64,000 nt of DNA, from the NCBI GenBank assembly GCA_963794995.1, contig CAWCFV010000002.1:310001-374000 (forward strand). The letters run 5' to 3'. Position 1 is the first letter of the stretch. Each line of letters starts with the position of its first letter. Shown here piece by piece: positions 33,440 to 40,977 of the stretch. The stretch is from CAWCFV01 sp963794995. GTDB taxonomy: Bacteria > Actinomycetota > Actinomycetes > JACCUZ01. The position numbers were made by a program, and so were the translations under genes. The notes under the pieces are model-generated. The model made no database searches and was not told the origin of the DNA. It saw only the letters and a program-made list of their open reading frames with translations.

Positions 33440-33933
33440 GTCCGATGGGACTCCTGCTGGTGCTGATGTTCCTCGTCGTGCCCGTCGTCGAGATCTACGT
33501 GATCGTGCAGGTCGGTCAGGAGATCGGCGCGCTGCCGACGGTGGTGCTGCTGCTGCTCGAGAGCCTGCTGGGCGCCTGGCTGGTCCGCCGTGAGGGGCGC
33601 CGGGCCTGGCTGACGCTCAAGGGCGCGGTCACCAGCGGCCAGCTGCCCAGCCGCGAGCTGGCCGACGCCGCGCTGGTGCTCATCGGCGGGACGCTGCTGC
33701 TCACACCCGGCTTCGTCACCGACGTCGTGGGGTTCGTCTTCGTGCTGCCCCTGACCCGGCCGGCCGCGCGACGGGCGCTGGCCGGCTTCGTGGCCCGCCG
33801 GGCGACCGTGACGGCAAGGACGACCGGGACGACCCGGCCGGGACCGGGTCCCCGGGTCGTGCCCGGTCAGGTCGTCGACGGCGGCAAGCGACCCCCGGAC
33901 GACGAAAGTCCGGGCCGCGCCACCGGGGGGTAG
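33436..33933 (+). CDS. fxsA: FxsA family membrane protein
   Basis: Inner membrane protein of 165 residues with three or four helices (LLLVLMFLVVPVVEIYVIVQ, PTVVLLLLESLLGAWLV, ALVLIGGTLLLTPGFVTD, GFVFVLPLTRP). The conserved LLTPGFVTDVVGF stretch defines the FxsA family. In E. coli overexpression relieves phage F exclusion; the normal role is unknown. The start ATG 33436 overlaps the ppm1 stop. The C-terminal tail is polar and proline-rich. The gene is convergent with rbpA. Confidence 0.88.
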   Translation: MSPMGLLLVLMFLVVPVVEIYVIVQVGQEIGALPTVVLLLLESLLGAWLVRREGRRAWLTLKGAVTSGQLPSRELADAALVLIGGTLLLTPGFVTDVVGFVFVLPLTRPAARRALAGFVARRATVTARTTGTTRPGPGPRVVPGQVVDGGKRPPDDESPGRATGG

Positions 33934-33974
33934 CGGCGCGACCCGGACGTCTCCGTGCTCGTGCGGTGGCGCGG

Positions 33975-34340
33975 TCAGGCGCTCTTCTTCTGCCGACCGG
34001 ACTTGGCGGGTACGTCGGCGCGGAGCAGCTCCAGCCGCTCGGCGAGCAGGACCTCGAGCTCCTTGATGCTGCGGCGCTCGAGCAGCATGTCCCAGTGGGT
34101 GCGGGCCGGCTTGCCGGCCTTCTTCTCGGGCCGGGTGCCGTCGACACGCAGGGCCTCGGCCCCGCAGACGGTGCACTCCCAGAGCTCGGGGACGTCGGCC
34201 TCGAGCGAGAACGGGACGGAGAAGCGGTGATCGCCGGGACAGGCGTAGGTCACGCTCTGCCTCGGCGCCATCTCGACGCCGAGATCGCTCTCATAGCTCT
34301 GGGCACCGAGACGCGAGCCACGCAGTGCTCGCTCGGCCAT
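33975..34340 (-). CDS. rbpA: RNA polymerase-binding protein RbpA
   Basis: Actinobacterial transcription factor that binds RNA polymerase and the housekeeping sigma factor and stabilises the open complex; 121 residues. It starts MAERALRGSRLGAQSYESD as in Streptomyces. The core domain holds the zinc ligands in YACPGDHRFSVPF and ELWECTVCGAEAL, and the sigma-interaction domain reads KPARTHWDMLLERRSIKELE. A GAGGAG ribosome binding site precedes ATG 34340. The start further upstream is rejected because it lacks the site and conservation. A sigma-R type promoter lies 80 bases upstream. Confidence 0.95.
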   Translation of the reverse strand: MAERALRGSRLGAQSYESDLGVEMAPRQSVTYACPGDHRFSVPFSLEADVPELWECTVCGAEALRVDGTRPEKKAGKPARTHWDMLLERRSIKELEVLLAERLELLRADVPAKSGRQKKSA

Positions 34341-34419
34341 GTCGATCTCCTCGGGGTTCGGGGGGCGGTGGACCGCCGTGGGGGAGACGGCCTGGTGCCG
34401 ACCGTCGTACAGTTCGTCC

Positions 34420-34446
34420 AACGTGCTGGGCCCCCGGAGGATTCCC
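34420..34446 (-). promoter_or_regulatory. Sigma-R/SigH-type promoter of rbpA
   Basis: On the minus strand GGGAAT at 34446-34441, exactly 18 bases, then GTT at 34422-34420. This is the thiol-oxidative-stress sigma-R consensus (GGGAAT-N18-GTT). In Streptomyces coelicolor rbpA is a known sigma-R target, which supports the call. The leader to ATG 34340 would be about 73 bases. Confidence 0.6.
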
Positions 34447-34555
34447 CGTCAGGGACTCCGGCAACCCGTGCTGCGCCGGCCTGCCGAGCGTGGCGCGGGG
34501 TGATCCCGACCACGTCCGTACCCGTACTACGGAGCCGGGTGGCGGTGCGGATGCC

Positions 34556-35320
34556 TCAGGACGGCCACTGACGCCGGGCACACAGGACGTCACGCAGCGT
34601 GACGAGCTCGTCGGTCATCAGCCCGTCGACGCCGAGGTCGAGCAGCCGGTGCATCGACGCGGCGTCGTCGACCGTCCAGACGTGCACCCGCTGGCCCCGG
34701 GCGTGTGCGGCCGCCACCAGGCCGCGGGTCACGACCGGCAGCGGACCCAGCCGGTCCGGGACCTGCGCGCACGGGACGCCGTCGGGCGCCAGCCGGTAGG
34801 TCGCCGGGTGCACCGCGGCGGCGCGCAGCCGCAGCACCCCGCGGGTGGCCAGCGACGTGCAGAGGCGGGGGCCGACCGCAGCCCGGGCCGCCGCGAGGCG
34901 CCGGGACGAGAACGACGCGACGCACACCCGGTCGACCGCCCCGGTGCGCGCGAGCTCGCGGGCCAGGGGACCCACCGCGCCGGCCTCCTTGACGTCGATG
35001 TTGACCCGGACGTCGGGCCAGGCGCCGAGCAGGTCCGCCAGCAGCGGGATGGCCTCGGCGCCGCCGATCCGGGCGTGGCGCACGGTGGACCACGGCAGCC
35101 GGGCGACCCGGCCCACCGCGTCGGTCACCCGGTCCAGGGTCCGGTCGTGGAAGGCCAGCAGGACGCCGTCGGCCGTGGCGTGCACGTCGGTCTCGAGGTA
35201 CCGGTAGCCCAGGGCGACCGCGTTCTCGAACGCGGCCATCGAGTTCTCCAGCCCGCCGGCCGCCCCGCCGCGGTGCGCGAACGCGATCGGCCCCTCATGC
35301 TCCAGGAACGGAAACCCCAC
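34556..35320 (-). CDS. Glycerophosphodiester phosphodiesterase
   Basis: Hydrolyses glycerophosphodiesters to glycerol 3-phosphate and an alcohol; TIM-barrel fold, 254 residues. Visible are AFAHRGGAAGGLENSMAAF with the catalytic His, YLETDVHATADGVLLAFHD with the metal-binding E and D and the second His, VNIDVKE, and the closing VWTVDDAASMHRLLDLGVDG. GTG 35320 gives GFPFLEHEGPIAFAHRGG. A longer TTG start at 35362 would place the N-terminus inside the adjacent hairpin and is less likely. There is no signal peptide. Confidence 0.88.
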   Translation of the reverse strand: MGFPFLEHEGPIAFAHRGGAAGGLENSMAAFENAVALGYRYLETDVHATADGVLLAFHDRTLDRVTDAVGRVARLPWSTVRHARIGGAEAIPLLADLLGAWPDVRVNIDVKEAGAVGPLARELARTGAVDRVCVASFSSRRLAAARAAVGPRLCTSLATRGVLRLRAAAVHPATYRLAPDGVPCAQVPDRLGPLPVVTRGLVAAAHARGQRVHVWTVDDAASMHRLLDLGVDGLMTDELVTLRDVLCARRQWPS

Positions 35321-35348
35321 CGACGGATTCGACCACGTGAGGTAGGCC

Positions 35349-35392
35349 CAGGCACACGGCAACAGGCCGGGCAGCCTGTTGCCGTGTGCCTG
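35349..35392. terminator. Perfect 18-bp inverted repeat
   Basis: CAGGCACACGGCAACAGG at 35349-35366 and its exact complement CCTGTTGCCGTGTGCCTG at 35375-35392, with an eight-base loop. It lies downstream of the ECF sigma gene and 17 bases from the dif site, so it may end the sigma operon. The stem is much longer and more exact than other terminators in this window. Confidence 0.6.
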
Positions 35393-35409
35393 AGCCTGTC
35401 ACGGTGCGG

Positions 35410-35437
35410 TGCGCCGATAAGGTACATTATGTCAGAT
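35410..35437 (+). other. dif: Probable dif site (XerCD chromosome dimer resolution)
   Basis: A 28-base site of two 11-base arms and a 6-base centre: left arm TGCGCCGATAA (35410-35420), centre GGTACA, right arm TTATGTCAGAT (35427-35437). As I recall the actinobacterial consensus, the left arm is TTSRCCGATAA and the right arm TTATGTCAAGT. The left arm differs at one base and the right arm at two. The core also resembles E. coli dif. The site is unusually AT-rich for this genome and touches the stop codon of the ECF sigma gene. It marks the replication terminus. Confidence 0.8.
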
Positions 35438-36622
35438 CACCTGGACGGGACGCTGCCGTCGACGTCCCCCGGGTCGCCCGCTGGGCGCGCGTTCAGCCGT
35501 GCCGCCCGGCGGATGAGGTGGTCACGCTCGGCCAGGTTGCTGGCCGCGGCGGCCGCGTCGCGGTACAGCCGGGCCGCGAGCGCCAGGTCGCCGGCCTGCT
35601 CGCGCAGGTGCGCCTCGACGGCCTGGTACCGCGGGACGCTCCGCATCCACCTGCCCGAGGGCGGCCAGCCCGGCCGGCGCCCCGTCCGCCTCGCCCACGG
35701 CGACGGCACGGTTCAGCCGGACGACCGGGTTGTCCGTGAGCCGGTCCAGCTCGTCGTACCACTCCACGACCTGCACCCAGTCGGTCTCGTCGACGCTGCG
35801 GGCGTCGGCGTGCAGGGCCGCGATCGCGGCCTGGGCCTGGTACTCGCCGAGCCGGTCACGCGCCAGCGCCTCCTGCAGGATGCCCACACCCTCGGTGACC
35901 AGCCGGGAGTCCCAGCGGGACCGGTCCTGCTCCGCCAGCGGGACGAGGGCGCCACCGGGTGTCGTCCTCGCCGCGCGTCGGGCGTGGTGCAGCAGCATCA
36001 GCGCGAGCAGGCCGGATACCTCCACGTCCCCACCGGTGATCGCCCGCACCTGACGGGTCAGCCGGATCGCCTCGTCGGCGAGGTCGACCTCGCCGCTGTA
36101 CCCCTCGTTGAACACCAGGTAGAGCACCCGCAGGACGGTGGCCAGGTCGCCGACCTCGTCGAAGCGCACGCTCGACACGGTGCGCTTTGCCCGGCTGATC
36201 CGCTGAGCCATCGTGGCCTCGGGAACGAGGTACGCCTCCGCGATCTGGCGCGTCGTGAGGCCACCCACGGCCCGCAGCGTGAGTGCCACGGCGGAGGCCG
36301 GCGTGAGCGACGGGTGGGCGCACAGGAAGTAGAGCTGCAGGGTGTCGGCCGTGTCCTCGGTCGGCCCCGGCGGTGGCTCGGCCGCCACCCGGACCTCACG
36401 GGCGAGCCGCGAGGTGTCCGCCCGGCCGGCGTCGAGGAACTTGCGCCAGGCGGCTGTGACCAGCCAGCCCTTCGGGTCCGCCGGCTGACCCGTCGGCCAG
36501 GTGGCCAGCGCCCGCACCAGCGCCTCCTGCACCGCGTCCTCGGCCGTCGCGAAGTCGGCTCCGCGACGGACGAGGACGCCGGTCACCGCGGGGATCAGCT
36601 CCCGCAGCAGCGCCTCGTTCAC
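35437..36622 (-). CDS. ECF42-type RNA polymerase sigma factor, frameshifted
   Basis: Extracytoplasmic-function sigma factor with a long C-terminal helical extension, the ECF42 type. The GTG at 36622 gives NEALLRELIPAVTGVLVRRG. Region 2 reads FATAEDAVQEALVRALATW and region 4 reads GLTTRQIAEAYLVPEATMAQ. The extension includes YLVFNEGYSGEVDLADEAIR and WYDELDRLTDNPVVRLNRA. At about 35638 one extra base breaks the frame (QVDAE then VPRYQAVEAHLREQAGD). The corrected chain is about 394 residues, normal for this group. There is no anti-sigma gene; ECF42 factors are thought to be regulated through the C-terminal extension. It overlaps the DGPF gene (GTGA). Confidence 0.85.
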
Positions 36623-37029
36623 TCGGTGACGGTGGTCGGGGACCCGTAGAACGGGCGGACCTCCAGCCACTCGAAGATCGGCGTCCCGTCCGGCCCCGGC
36701 GCGGCCGAGTACTCCCCCGCCACCTCGACGGCGCGCTCGTACGAGTCGACGTCGATGATCAGCCAGCCGGCGACCAGGTCCTTGGTCTCCGCGAACGGGC
36801 CGTCGGTGACGGCCGGCTTGCCCTCGCCGCCGTACCGGACGAACGTGCCCTCCGGCGACAGCGCTTGGTGGCTCACGAACTCGCCGGTCTCCTCCAGTTG
36901 GGTCGCGAAGTCGCACATCCACTGGATGTGTGTGTCGACCGCCTCCGGTGCCCACTGGTCCATCGGGTCGACGTCCACGACGGGCGCCGGGTTGCCGCGG
37001 TAGTGCTTGAGCACGAGGTACTTGGCCAC
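36619..37029 (-). CDS. DGPF (YCII-related) protein of the ECF42 operon
   Basis: Protein of 136 residues from the YCII-related family. It holds the DGPF signature in AVTDGPFAETKDLVAGWLII and the typical end (GTPIFEWLEVRPFYG). DGPF proteins are the hallmark partners and targets of ECF42 sigma factors; their biochemical role is not established. GTG 37029 has a strong AAGGAG site. The stop overlaps the sigma start. An ECF42-type promoter lies 53 bases upstream of the start. Confidence 0.88.
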   Translation of the reverse strand: MAKYLVLKHYRGNPAPVVDVDPMDQWAPEAVDTHIQWMCDFATQLEETGEFVSHQALSPEGTFVRYGGEGKPAVTDGPFAETKDLVAGWLIIDVDSYERAVEVAGEYSAAPGPDGTPIFEWLEVRPFYGSPTTVTE

Positions 37030-37081
37030 GAGTGTCTCCTTGGGTCGGTCGCGACCAGTCTGGCCGCGTCTGCACACCGGG

Positions 37082-37108
37082 GACGATGCGGGCTCGCGCT
37101 TCTCGACA
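37082..37108 (-). promoter_or_regulatory. ECF42-type promoter of the DGPF-sigma operon
   Basis: On the minus strand TGTCGA at 37108-37103, 17 bases, CGTC at 37085-37082. The published ECF42 motif in Streptomyces venezuelae, as I recall it, is TGTCGA at -35 and CGA/TC at -10. The site lies in the gap before the DGPF gene, so the sigma factor would drive its own operon. Confidence 0.55.
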
Positions 37109-37168
37109 TCTCGTCCGGCCGACATTCGCGGCCGCGGCGAGATCCCCGGCAGCTCGGCTTGCCGGCCC

Positions 37169-37564
37169 TCACCCGGCCGGGGCGACGTCGGGCGGCTGCG
37201 GATCGGCCCAGGTGGACAGGCAGAACGGGTGGCCGGCCGGATCGGCGTACACGATGCAGTGGTCGGAGTTGGGCTGGTGGTCCAGCCGGGTGGCTCCGGC
37301 CGCGAGCACCCGCGCGCCGGTCGCCTCGAGGTCGTCGACGAGGAAGTCGAGGTGCAGGTGCCCTGGCAGGTCGCCGCCCGGCCAGGTGGGCGCCCGGAAG
37401 TCGTCGACCTGCTGGAAGCCGAGGAGGCCGTTCGGGCCGCTGACCGAGGCACAGTGCGCACTGCCGGTCGCCGTCCCGCCGGTGACCTCGGCGTAGAAGC
37501 GCGCCAGGGCGAGCGCGTCCGGCGCGTTGACGGTTGTCCCGTTCAGGCTGATGCGATCCGACAT
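37169..37564 (-). CDS. VOC (glyoxalase/bleomycin resistance fold) protein
   Basis: Protein of 131 residues with the paired beta-alpha-beta modules of the VOC superfamily: TTVNAPDALALARFYAEVTG at the start, LHLDFLVDDLEATGARVLAA in the middle and VYADPAGHPFCLSTW at the end. Potential metal ligands (H in HLHLDF, and the late acidic position) are present, but the reaction cannot be told. The ATG at 37564 overlaps the SRPBCC stop (ATGA). It belongs to the arsR-SRPBCC-VOC operon. Confidence 0.85.
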   Translation of the reverse strand: MSDRISLNGTTVNAPDALALARFYAEVTGGTATGSAHCASVSGPNGLLGFQQVDDFRAPTWPGGDLPGHLHLDFLVDDLEATGARVLAAGATRLDHQPNSDHCIVYADPAGHPFCLSTWADPQPPDVAPAG

Positions 37565-38100
37565 CAGCCCGGCACGCCGGCCTGGTAGGCGGGCGTGAGC
37601 TCCGTCCACCGCTCCTGCCAGGCTGCGGCGGCGGTCTCCGACGACCAGCCGCCGTCGTGCACCGGGCCGGCCTGTGCGAGCGAGCGCCCGAGGTCCTCCA
37701 GGTGCGCCTGCCAGCCGGCTCCGTACAGGTGCAGCGCGTCGACCGGAAGTCCGCGCTCCTCCACCACCAGCCGGGTCCGCGCCCCCTCCGGCGTCAGCCA
37801 GGCCTCCAGCTGCGACTCGTCGTCGGACCCCGGCTCGGTCGTGAGGAGCAGGTGGTCTGGGGCGTCGCAGACCTCGATCCGCGCCGGGCCGGCCCACGTG
37901 CTCGTGAAGACCACCTGAACGGTCCCGCCCACCCGGCGCTCGTCGCCGGTCACCTCGGCGATCCAGCGCGCCAGCCGGTCCGGCTCCGTGCAGGCGCTCC
38001 ACAGGTCGTCGATGTCGGTGTCGTACACGTCCTCGACGCGCACTGCTCCGCGGCCGCCGTTCAGCGCCCGCATCGTCCCCGTCGTCCCGTTCGTCGTCAC
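37564..38100 (-). CDS. SRPBCC (AHSA1-like) domain protein
   Basis: Protein of 178 residues with an AHSA1-type ligand-binding fold: VRVEDVYDTDIDDLWSACTE, PDRLARWIAEVTGDERRVGG, PDHLLLTTEPGSDDESQLEA and VVEERGLPVDALHLYGAGWQ. Such proteins are regularly encoded next to ArsR regulators, and their ligand is unknown. The GTG at 38100 overlaps the ArsR stop, and the VOC gene follows with another overlap, so all three are translated together. Confidence 0.87.
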   Translation of the reverse strand: MTTNGTTGTMRALNGGRGAVRVEDVYDTDIDDLWSACTEPDRLARWIAEVTGDERRVGGTVQVVFTSTWAGPARIEVCDAPDHLLLTTEPGSDDESQLEAWLTPEGARTRLVVEERGLPVDALHLYGAGWQAHLEDLGRSLAQAGPVHDGGWSSETAAAAWQERWTELTPAYQAGVPG

Positions 38101-38414
38101 AACTGTGCCTTCTTCCCTCGTGCGATCTCGGTGTGCAGTGCGTCGAGCCGGTGCTGCCAGAGCCGCCGGTACTCCCCCAGCCACTCGTCCACCTCGACGA
38201 GCGGCTCCGGGTGCAGGCTGTAGATCCGCCGCTGCGCCTCCTGGCGCACGGTGACCAGCCCGGCCTCCCGCAGGACCCGCAGATGCCGGGACACGCCCGG
38301 GCGGGCGATCGGCAGGGCCTCGGCCAGCTCGCCGGCTGAGGCCGGGTGGTCCCGGAGGATCTCCAGCACCGTGCGCCGGCTCGGGTCGGCCAATGCCTGC
38401 AGCACCGCGTCCAT
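38097..38414 (-). CDS. ArsR family transcriptional regulator
   Basis: Winged-helix repressor of 105 residues: MDAVLQALADPSRRTVLEIL, ASAGELAEALPIARPGVSRH with the recognition helix, and LREAGLVTVRQEAQRRIYSL. It lacks the Cys metal-binding motif of arsenic sensors; it is of the type linked to AHSA1/SRPBCC genes. ATG 38414 follows the promoter by seven bases, so it is leaderless. A 16-base perfect palindrome between -35 and -10 is the probable operator. Confidence 0.9.
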   Translation of the reverse strand: MDAVLQALADPSRRTVLEILRDHPASAGELAEALPIARPGVSRHLRVLREAGLVTVRQEAQRRIYSLHPEPLVEVDEWLGEYRRLWQHRLDALHTEIARGKKAQL

Positions 38415-38421
38415 GGGAGTG

Positions 38422-38450
38422 ACTGTAACCGATCGGTTACGTACCCGCAA
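38422..38450 (-). promoter_or_regulatory. arsR promoter with a 16-bp palindromic operator
   Basis: Minus strand: -35 TTGCGG (38450-38445), 17 bases, -10 TACAGT (38427-38422), seven bases to ATG 38414. The spacer is occupied by the perfect palindrome GTAACCGATCGGTTAC (38425-38440). A repressor bound there would block polymerase. Confidence 0.65.
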
Positions 38451-38468
38451 GGGTACCGGCGGCGCTCC

Positions 38469-39011
38469 TCAGCCGGCGGGCAGCTCGCCGTGCACCAACG
38501 CCCAGAGCAGCGCGGTGAGCGCCAGCCCGTCCGGCACCTCCCCGCTGGCCACCAGCCGGCGCACGTCGGCGACGGGTACCCACTCGACCCGGTCGGACTC
38601 GCTGGGGTCGCTGGGGTCGCCGACGTGGGTCGCCGAGCCCGCGGCCAGCACGTGGAACCGGTGGTCGGAGATCCCGGGTGTCGGGTGGTACGACGTGAGC
38701 CGCCGCAGCGGCCCCGGACGCCAGCCGGTCTCCTCGAGCACCTCCCGGGCGGCGGCAGCCTCCACCTCCTCGCCCGGCTCGACCCGCCCGGCCGGCACCT
38801 CCCAGCCCCAGCGGTCCGGGATGAAACGGTGCCGCCAGAGCATCAGCACTCCCCTGGCCTCGTCGTGGACCACGACGGCGACGGCCTCGGCGGTCGCCCG
38901 GACCACGTGGTGGTCGAACCGGGCGCCGCCGGGCACCTCGACGTCGGCCAGCGCCAGGCGCACCCACGGGCTGTCGTACAGGATCCGCTCTCCGTGCACC
39001 GTCCACCGCAT
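38469..39011 (-). CDS. NUDIX hydrolase
   Basis: Hydrolase of nucleoside diphosphates linked to another group, 180 residues, with a fold close to ADP-ribose pyrophosphatase. It begins MRWTVHGERILYDSPWVRLA. The NUDIX box is complete (GRVEPGEEVE, then REVLEETGW), with the metal-binding Glu residues. The DHRFHVLAAGSATHVGD loop follows. A TACGGT box at 39025-39020, eight bases before ATG 39011, indicates a near-leaderless start. It is divergent from the esterase gene. Confidence 0.88.
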   Translation of the reverse strand: MRWTVHGERILYDSPWVRLALADVEVPGGARFDHHVVRATAEAVAVVVHDEARGVLMLWRHRFIPDRWGWEVPAGRVEPGEEVEAAAAREVLEETGWRPGPLRRLTSYHPTPGISDHRFHVLAAGSATHVGDPSDPSESDRVEWVPVADVRRLVASGEVPDGLALTALLWALVHGELPAG

Positions 39012-39069
39012 GGCCGGTCACCGTAGCCGTGGCGCCCGGTCACCCTCCGGGCCTGCCGGGCCCGGCCCG

Positions 39070-39075
39070 TAGGGT
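39070..39075 (+). promoter_or_regulatory. -10 box of the first esterase gene (leaderless)
   Basis: TAGGGT followed by six bases and ATG 39082. Confidence 0.45.
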
Positions 39076-39081
39076 GACCGG

Positions 39082-40170
39082 ATGCCCGCGGAGCCCACGT
39101 CCCTGTCGGGGCCGGTCGTCGGTGAGTCCACGATCTCCTTCCGCCTCGACGACCCCGCAGGTGAGCTGCGGGGCGTCCGGCTCTACCAGGAGGTGCGGAT
39201 CCCCGGAGAGCTCCTCGACTTCACCCGGGACGGCACCGGATGGGTGCTGGAGGTCGACCGGCCCGACGTCGACCGGGTCGAGTACCTGTTCCAGGTGACC
39301 GGTCCGGACGGTGCCGAGACGTGGCGCACCGACCCGGCGAACCCGGTCCGGGTGCAGGGGGCGTTCGGTGAGAAGTCGGTGCTGGAGCTGCCGGGGTACC
39401 GCGCACCGGCCTGGCTCTCGCGCCCGGCACCGGAGGGCCTCCGGGAGGAGGTCGTGGTGGCGACCCGCTCGCTCGAGGGCGAGGTGCCGGTCACCGTGTG
39501 GAGCCCGGCCGGCCTCGCGGCGGCGACGCCGGCCCCCCTGCTCGTCGTCCACGACGGACCGGAGTACGACGAGCTGGCCGGGCTGACGACCTACCTGGCG
39601 GCCCTGGTGGCGGGCGGCGAGCTGCCCCCGGTGCGCGCGGCCCTGCTCGGCCCGGGCCACCGCGACGAGCGCTACTCGGCCGACGGCGCCTACACCCGGG
39701 CCCTGTGCCTCGCCGTCCTTCCCCGGCTGCGCGCCGAGACCGCGGTGACCGCGGTGGTCGGCGTCGGGGCCAGCCTCGGCGCGCTGGCCATGCTGCACGC
39801 GCAGCGGTCCGACGCCGGCTGCCTCGACGCGTTGTTCCTCCAGTCCGGCTCCTTCTTCCACCCCCGGCACGACGCCCACGAGCGCCGCTTCGCCCGCTAC
39901 GACCGGGTGGTCCGCAGCGTCGACGCGGTGCTTCGCGCGTCCGGGCACCCCCGGCCGGTCCCGACCGTGATGACCTGCGGCACGTTGGAGGAGAATCTCG
40001 CCAACAACCGGATCATGGCCCGGGCACTCGCTGCCCAGGGCTACGACGTCACCTTGCGCGAGGTGCGCGACGTGCACAGCTACACCGCCTGGCGGGACGC
40101 GTTCGACCCCGCGCTCACCGGTCTCCTGCGTGAGGTCGACCGTCAGCACCGGCCGGCGACGGCCCCATGA
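39082..40170 (+). CDS. Esterase of the enterochelin-esterase type with N-terminal beta-sandwich domain
   Basis: Protein of 362 residues. The first ~95 residues look like an early-set/CBM48-type beta-sandwich (DDPAGELRGVRLYQEVRIPG, VEYLFQVTGPDGAETWRTDP), as in Fes-type esterases. Then an alpha/beta hydrolase: APLLVVHDGPEYDELAGL, the nucleophile elbow GVGASLGALAML, LFLQSGSFFHPRHD, an acidic residue in VMTCGTLEENLANN and the His in VRDVHSYTAWRDA. There is no signal peptide, so it is cytoplasmic. Its stop overlaps the second esterase gene (ATGA). The linkage to ATP-grasp and GCS2-like genes suggests action on an amide or ester intermediate. Confidence 0.82.
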   Translation: MPAEPTSLSGPVVGESTISFRLDDPAGELRGVRLYQEVRIPGELLDFTRDGTGWVLEVDRPDVDRVEYLFQVTGPDGAETWRTDPANPVRVQGAFGEKSVLELPGYRAPAWLSRPAPEGLREEVVVATRSLEGEVPVTVWSPAGLAAATPAPLLVVHDGPEYDELAGLTTYLAALVAGGELPPVRAALLGPGHRDERYSADGAYTRALCLAVLPRLRAETAVTAVVGVGASLGALAMLHAQRSDAGCLDALFLQSGSFFHPRHDAHERRFARYDRVVRSVDAVLRASGHPRPVPTVMTCGTLEENLANNRIMARALAAQGYDVTLREVRDVHSYTAWRDAFDPALTGLLREVDRQHRPATAP

Positions 40171-40916
40171 GCAGCGCGCGAGCCGTCGAGCTGGCGTCGC
40201 CGGGCAGCGGGTTCCGCGGCCAGGTGCTGACGTACGGGCACTGGGGCCGGCCGGTCGTGGTGTTCCCCTCCGAGGCCGGGCGGGCCTGGGACTTCGAGAG
40301 CAACGGCATGGTCGACGCGGTCCGGTTCCTGCTCGACGCGGGACGGCTCAAGCTGTACTGCGTCGACTCGGCCGACAGCGCGACCTGGTCGGACCGCTCG
40401 GTCCCGCTCGAACGCCGTGCGCAGCTGCACGGGCAGTACGAGCAGTGGGTGCTGGAGCAGGTCGTGCCCTACGTGCACGAGGACTGCGGCGGCCTCACGC
40501 CGATCGCCACGATGGGCTGCAGCCTCGGCGCGTACCACGCCGCCAACATCGCGCTGCGGCACGCGCACGTCTTCCCCCGGGCGCTGTGCCTGTCCGGCTC
40601 GTACGACCCCGGCCGCTGGCACGCCTGGGGCGAGCGCGGCGACGCGTCGTACTTCCACAACCCGATGGACTACGTCGCGCACCTGCACGGCGAGCACCTC
40701 GACTGGCTGCGGCACAGCGTGCACCTCACCCTGGTCGTGGGCCAGGGGTCCTGGGAGGTCGACCCGACCGGGGCACTGCCGAGCACCCGGGCCCTGGCCG
40801 CCGTGCTGGCGGACAAGGGGATCCCCCACGAGCTGGACGTGTGGGGCCACGACGTCCCGCACGACTGGACCTCCTGGCAGCGCCAGGCCGCCCACCACCT
40901 CTCCCGCTTCTGCTGA
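40167..40916 (+). CDS. Second esterase (alpha/beta hydrolase)
   Basis: Alpha/beta hydrolase of 249 residues of the putative esterase (PF00756) group, without the extra N-terminal domain. The nucleophile elbow is MGCSLGAYHAANIALRHAH. RPVVVFPSEAGRAWDFESN precedes it, then LCLSGSYDPGRWHAWGERG, and the catalytic His is in ELDVWGHDVPHDWTSW. It overlaps the first esterase by four bases. The two are not close copies of each other, so they probably act on different bonds or steps. Confidence 0.82.
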   Translation: MSSARAVELASPGSGFRGQVLTYGHWGRPVVVFPSEAGRAWDFESNGMVDAVRFLLDAGRLKLYCVDSADSATWSDRSVPLERRAQLHGQYEQWVLEQVVPYVHEDCGGLTPIATMGCSLGAYHAANIALRHAHVFPRALCLSGSYDPGRWHAWGERGDASYFHNPMDYVAHLHGEHLDWLRHSVHLTLVVGQGSWEVDPTGALPSTRALAAVLADKGIPHELDVWGHDVPHDWTSWQRQAAHHLSRFC

Positions 40917-40977
40917 CCCGGTTGGCAGCTGCGCCGGCCGCTCACTACGGTTCCAGGACCGGACGGAAGGACATCCC

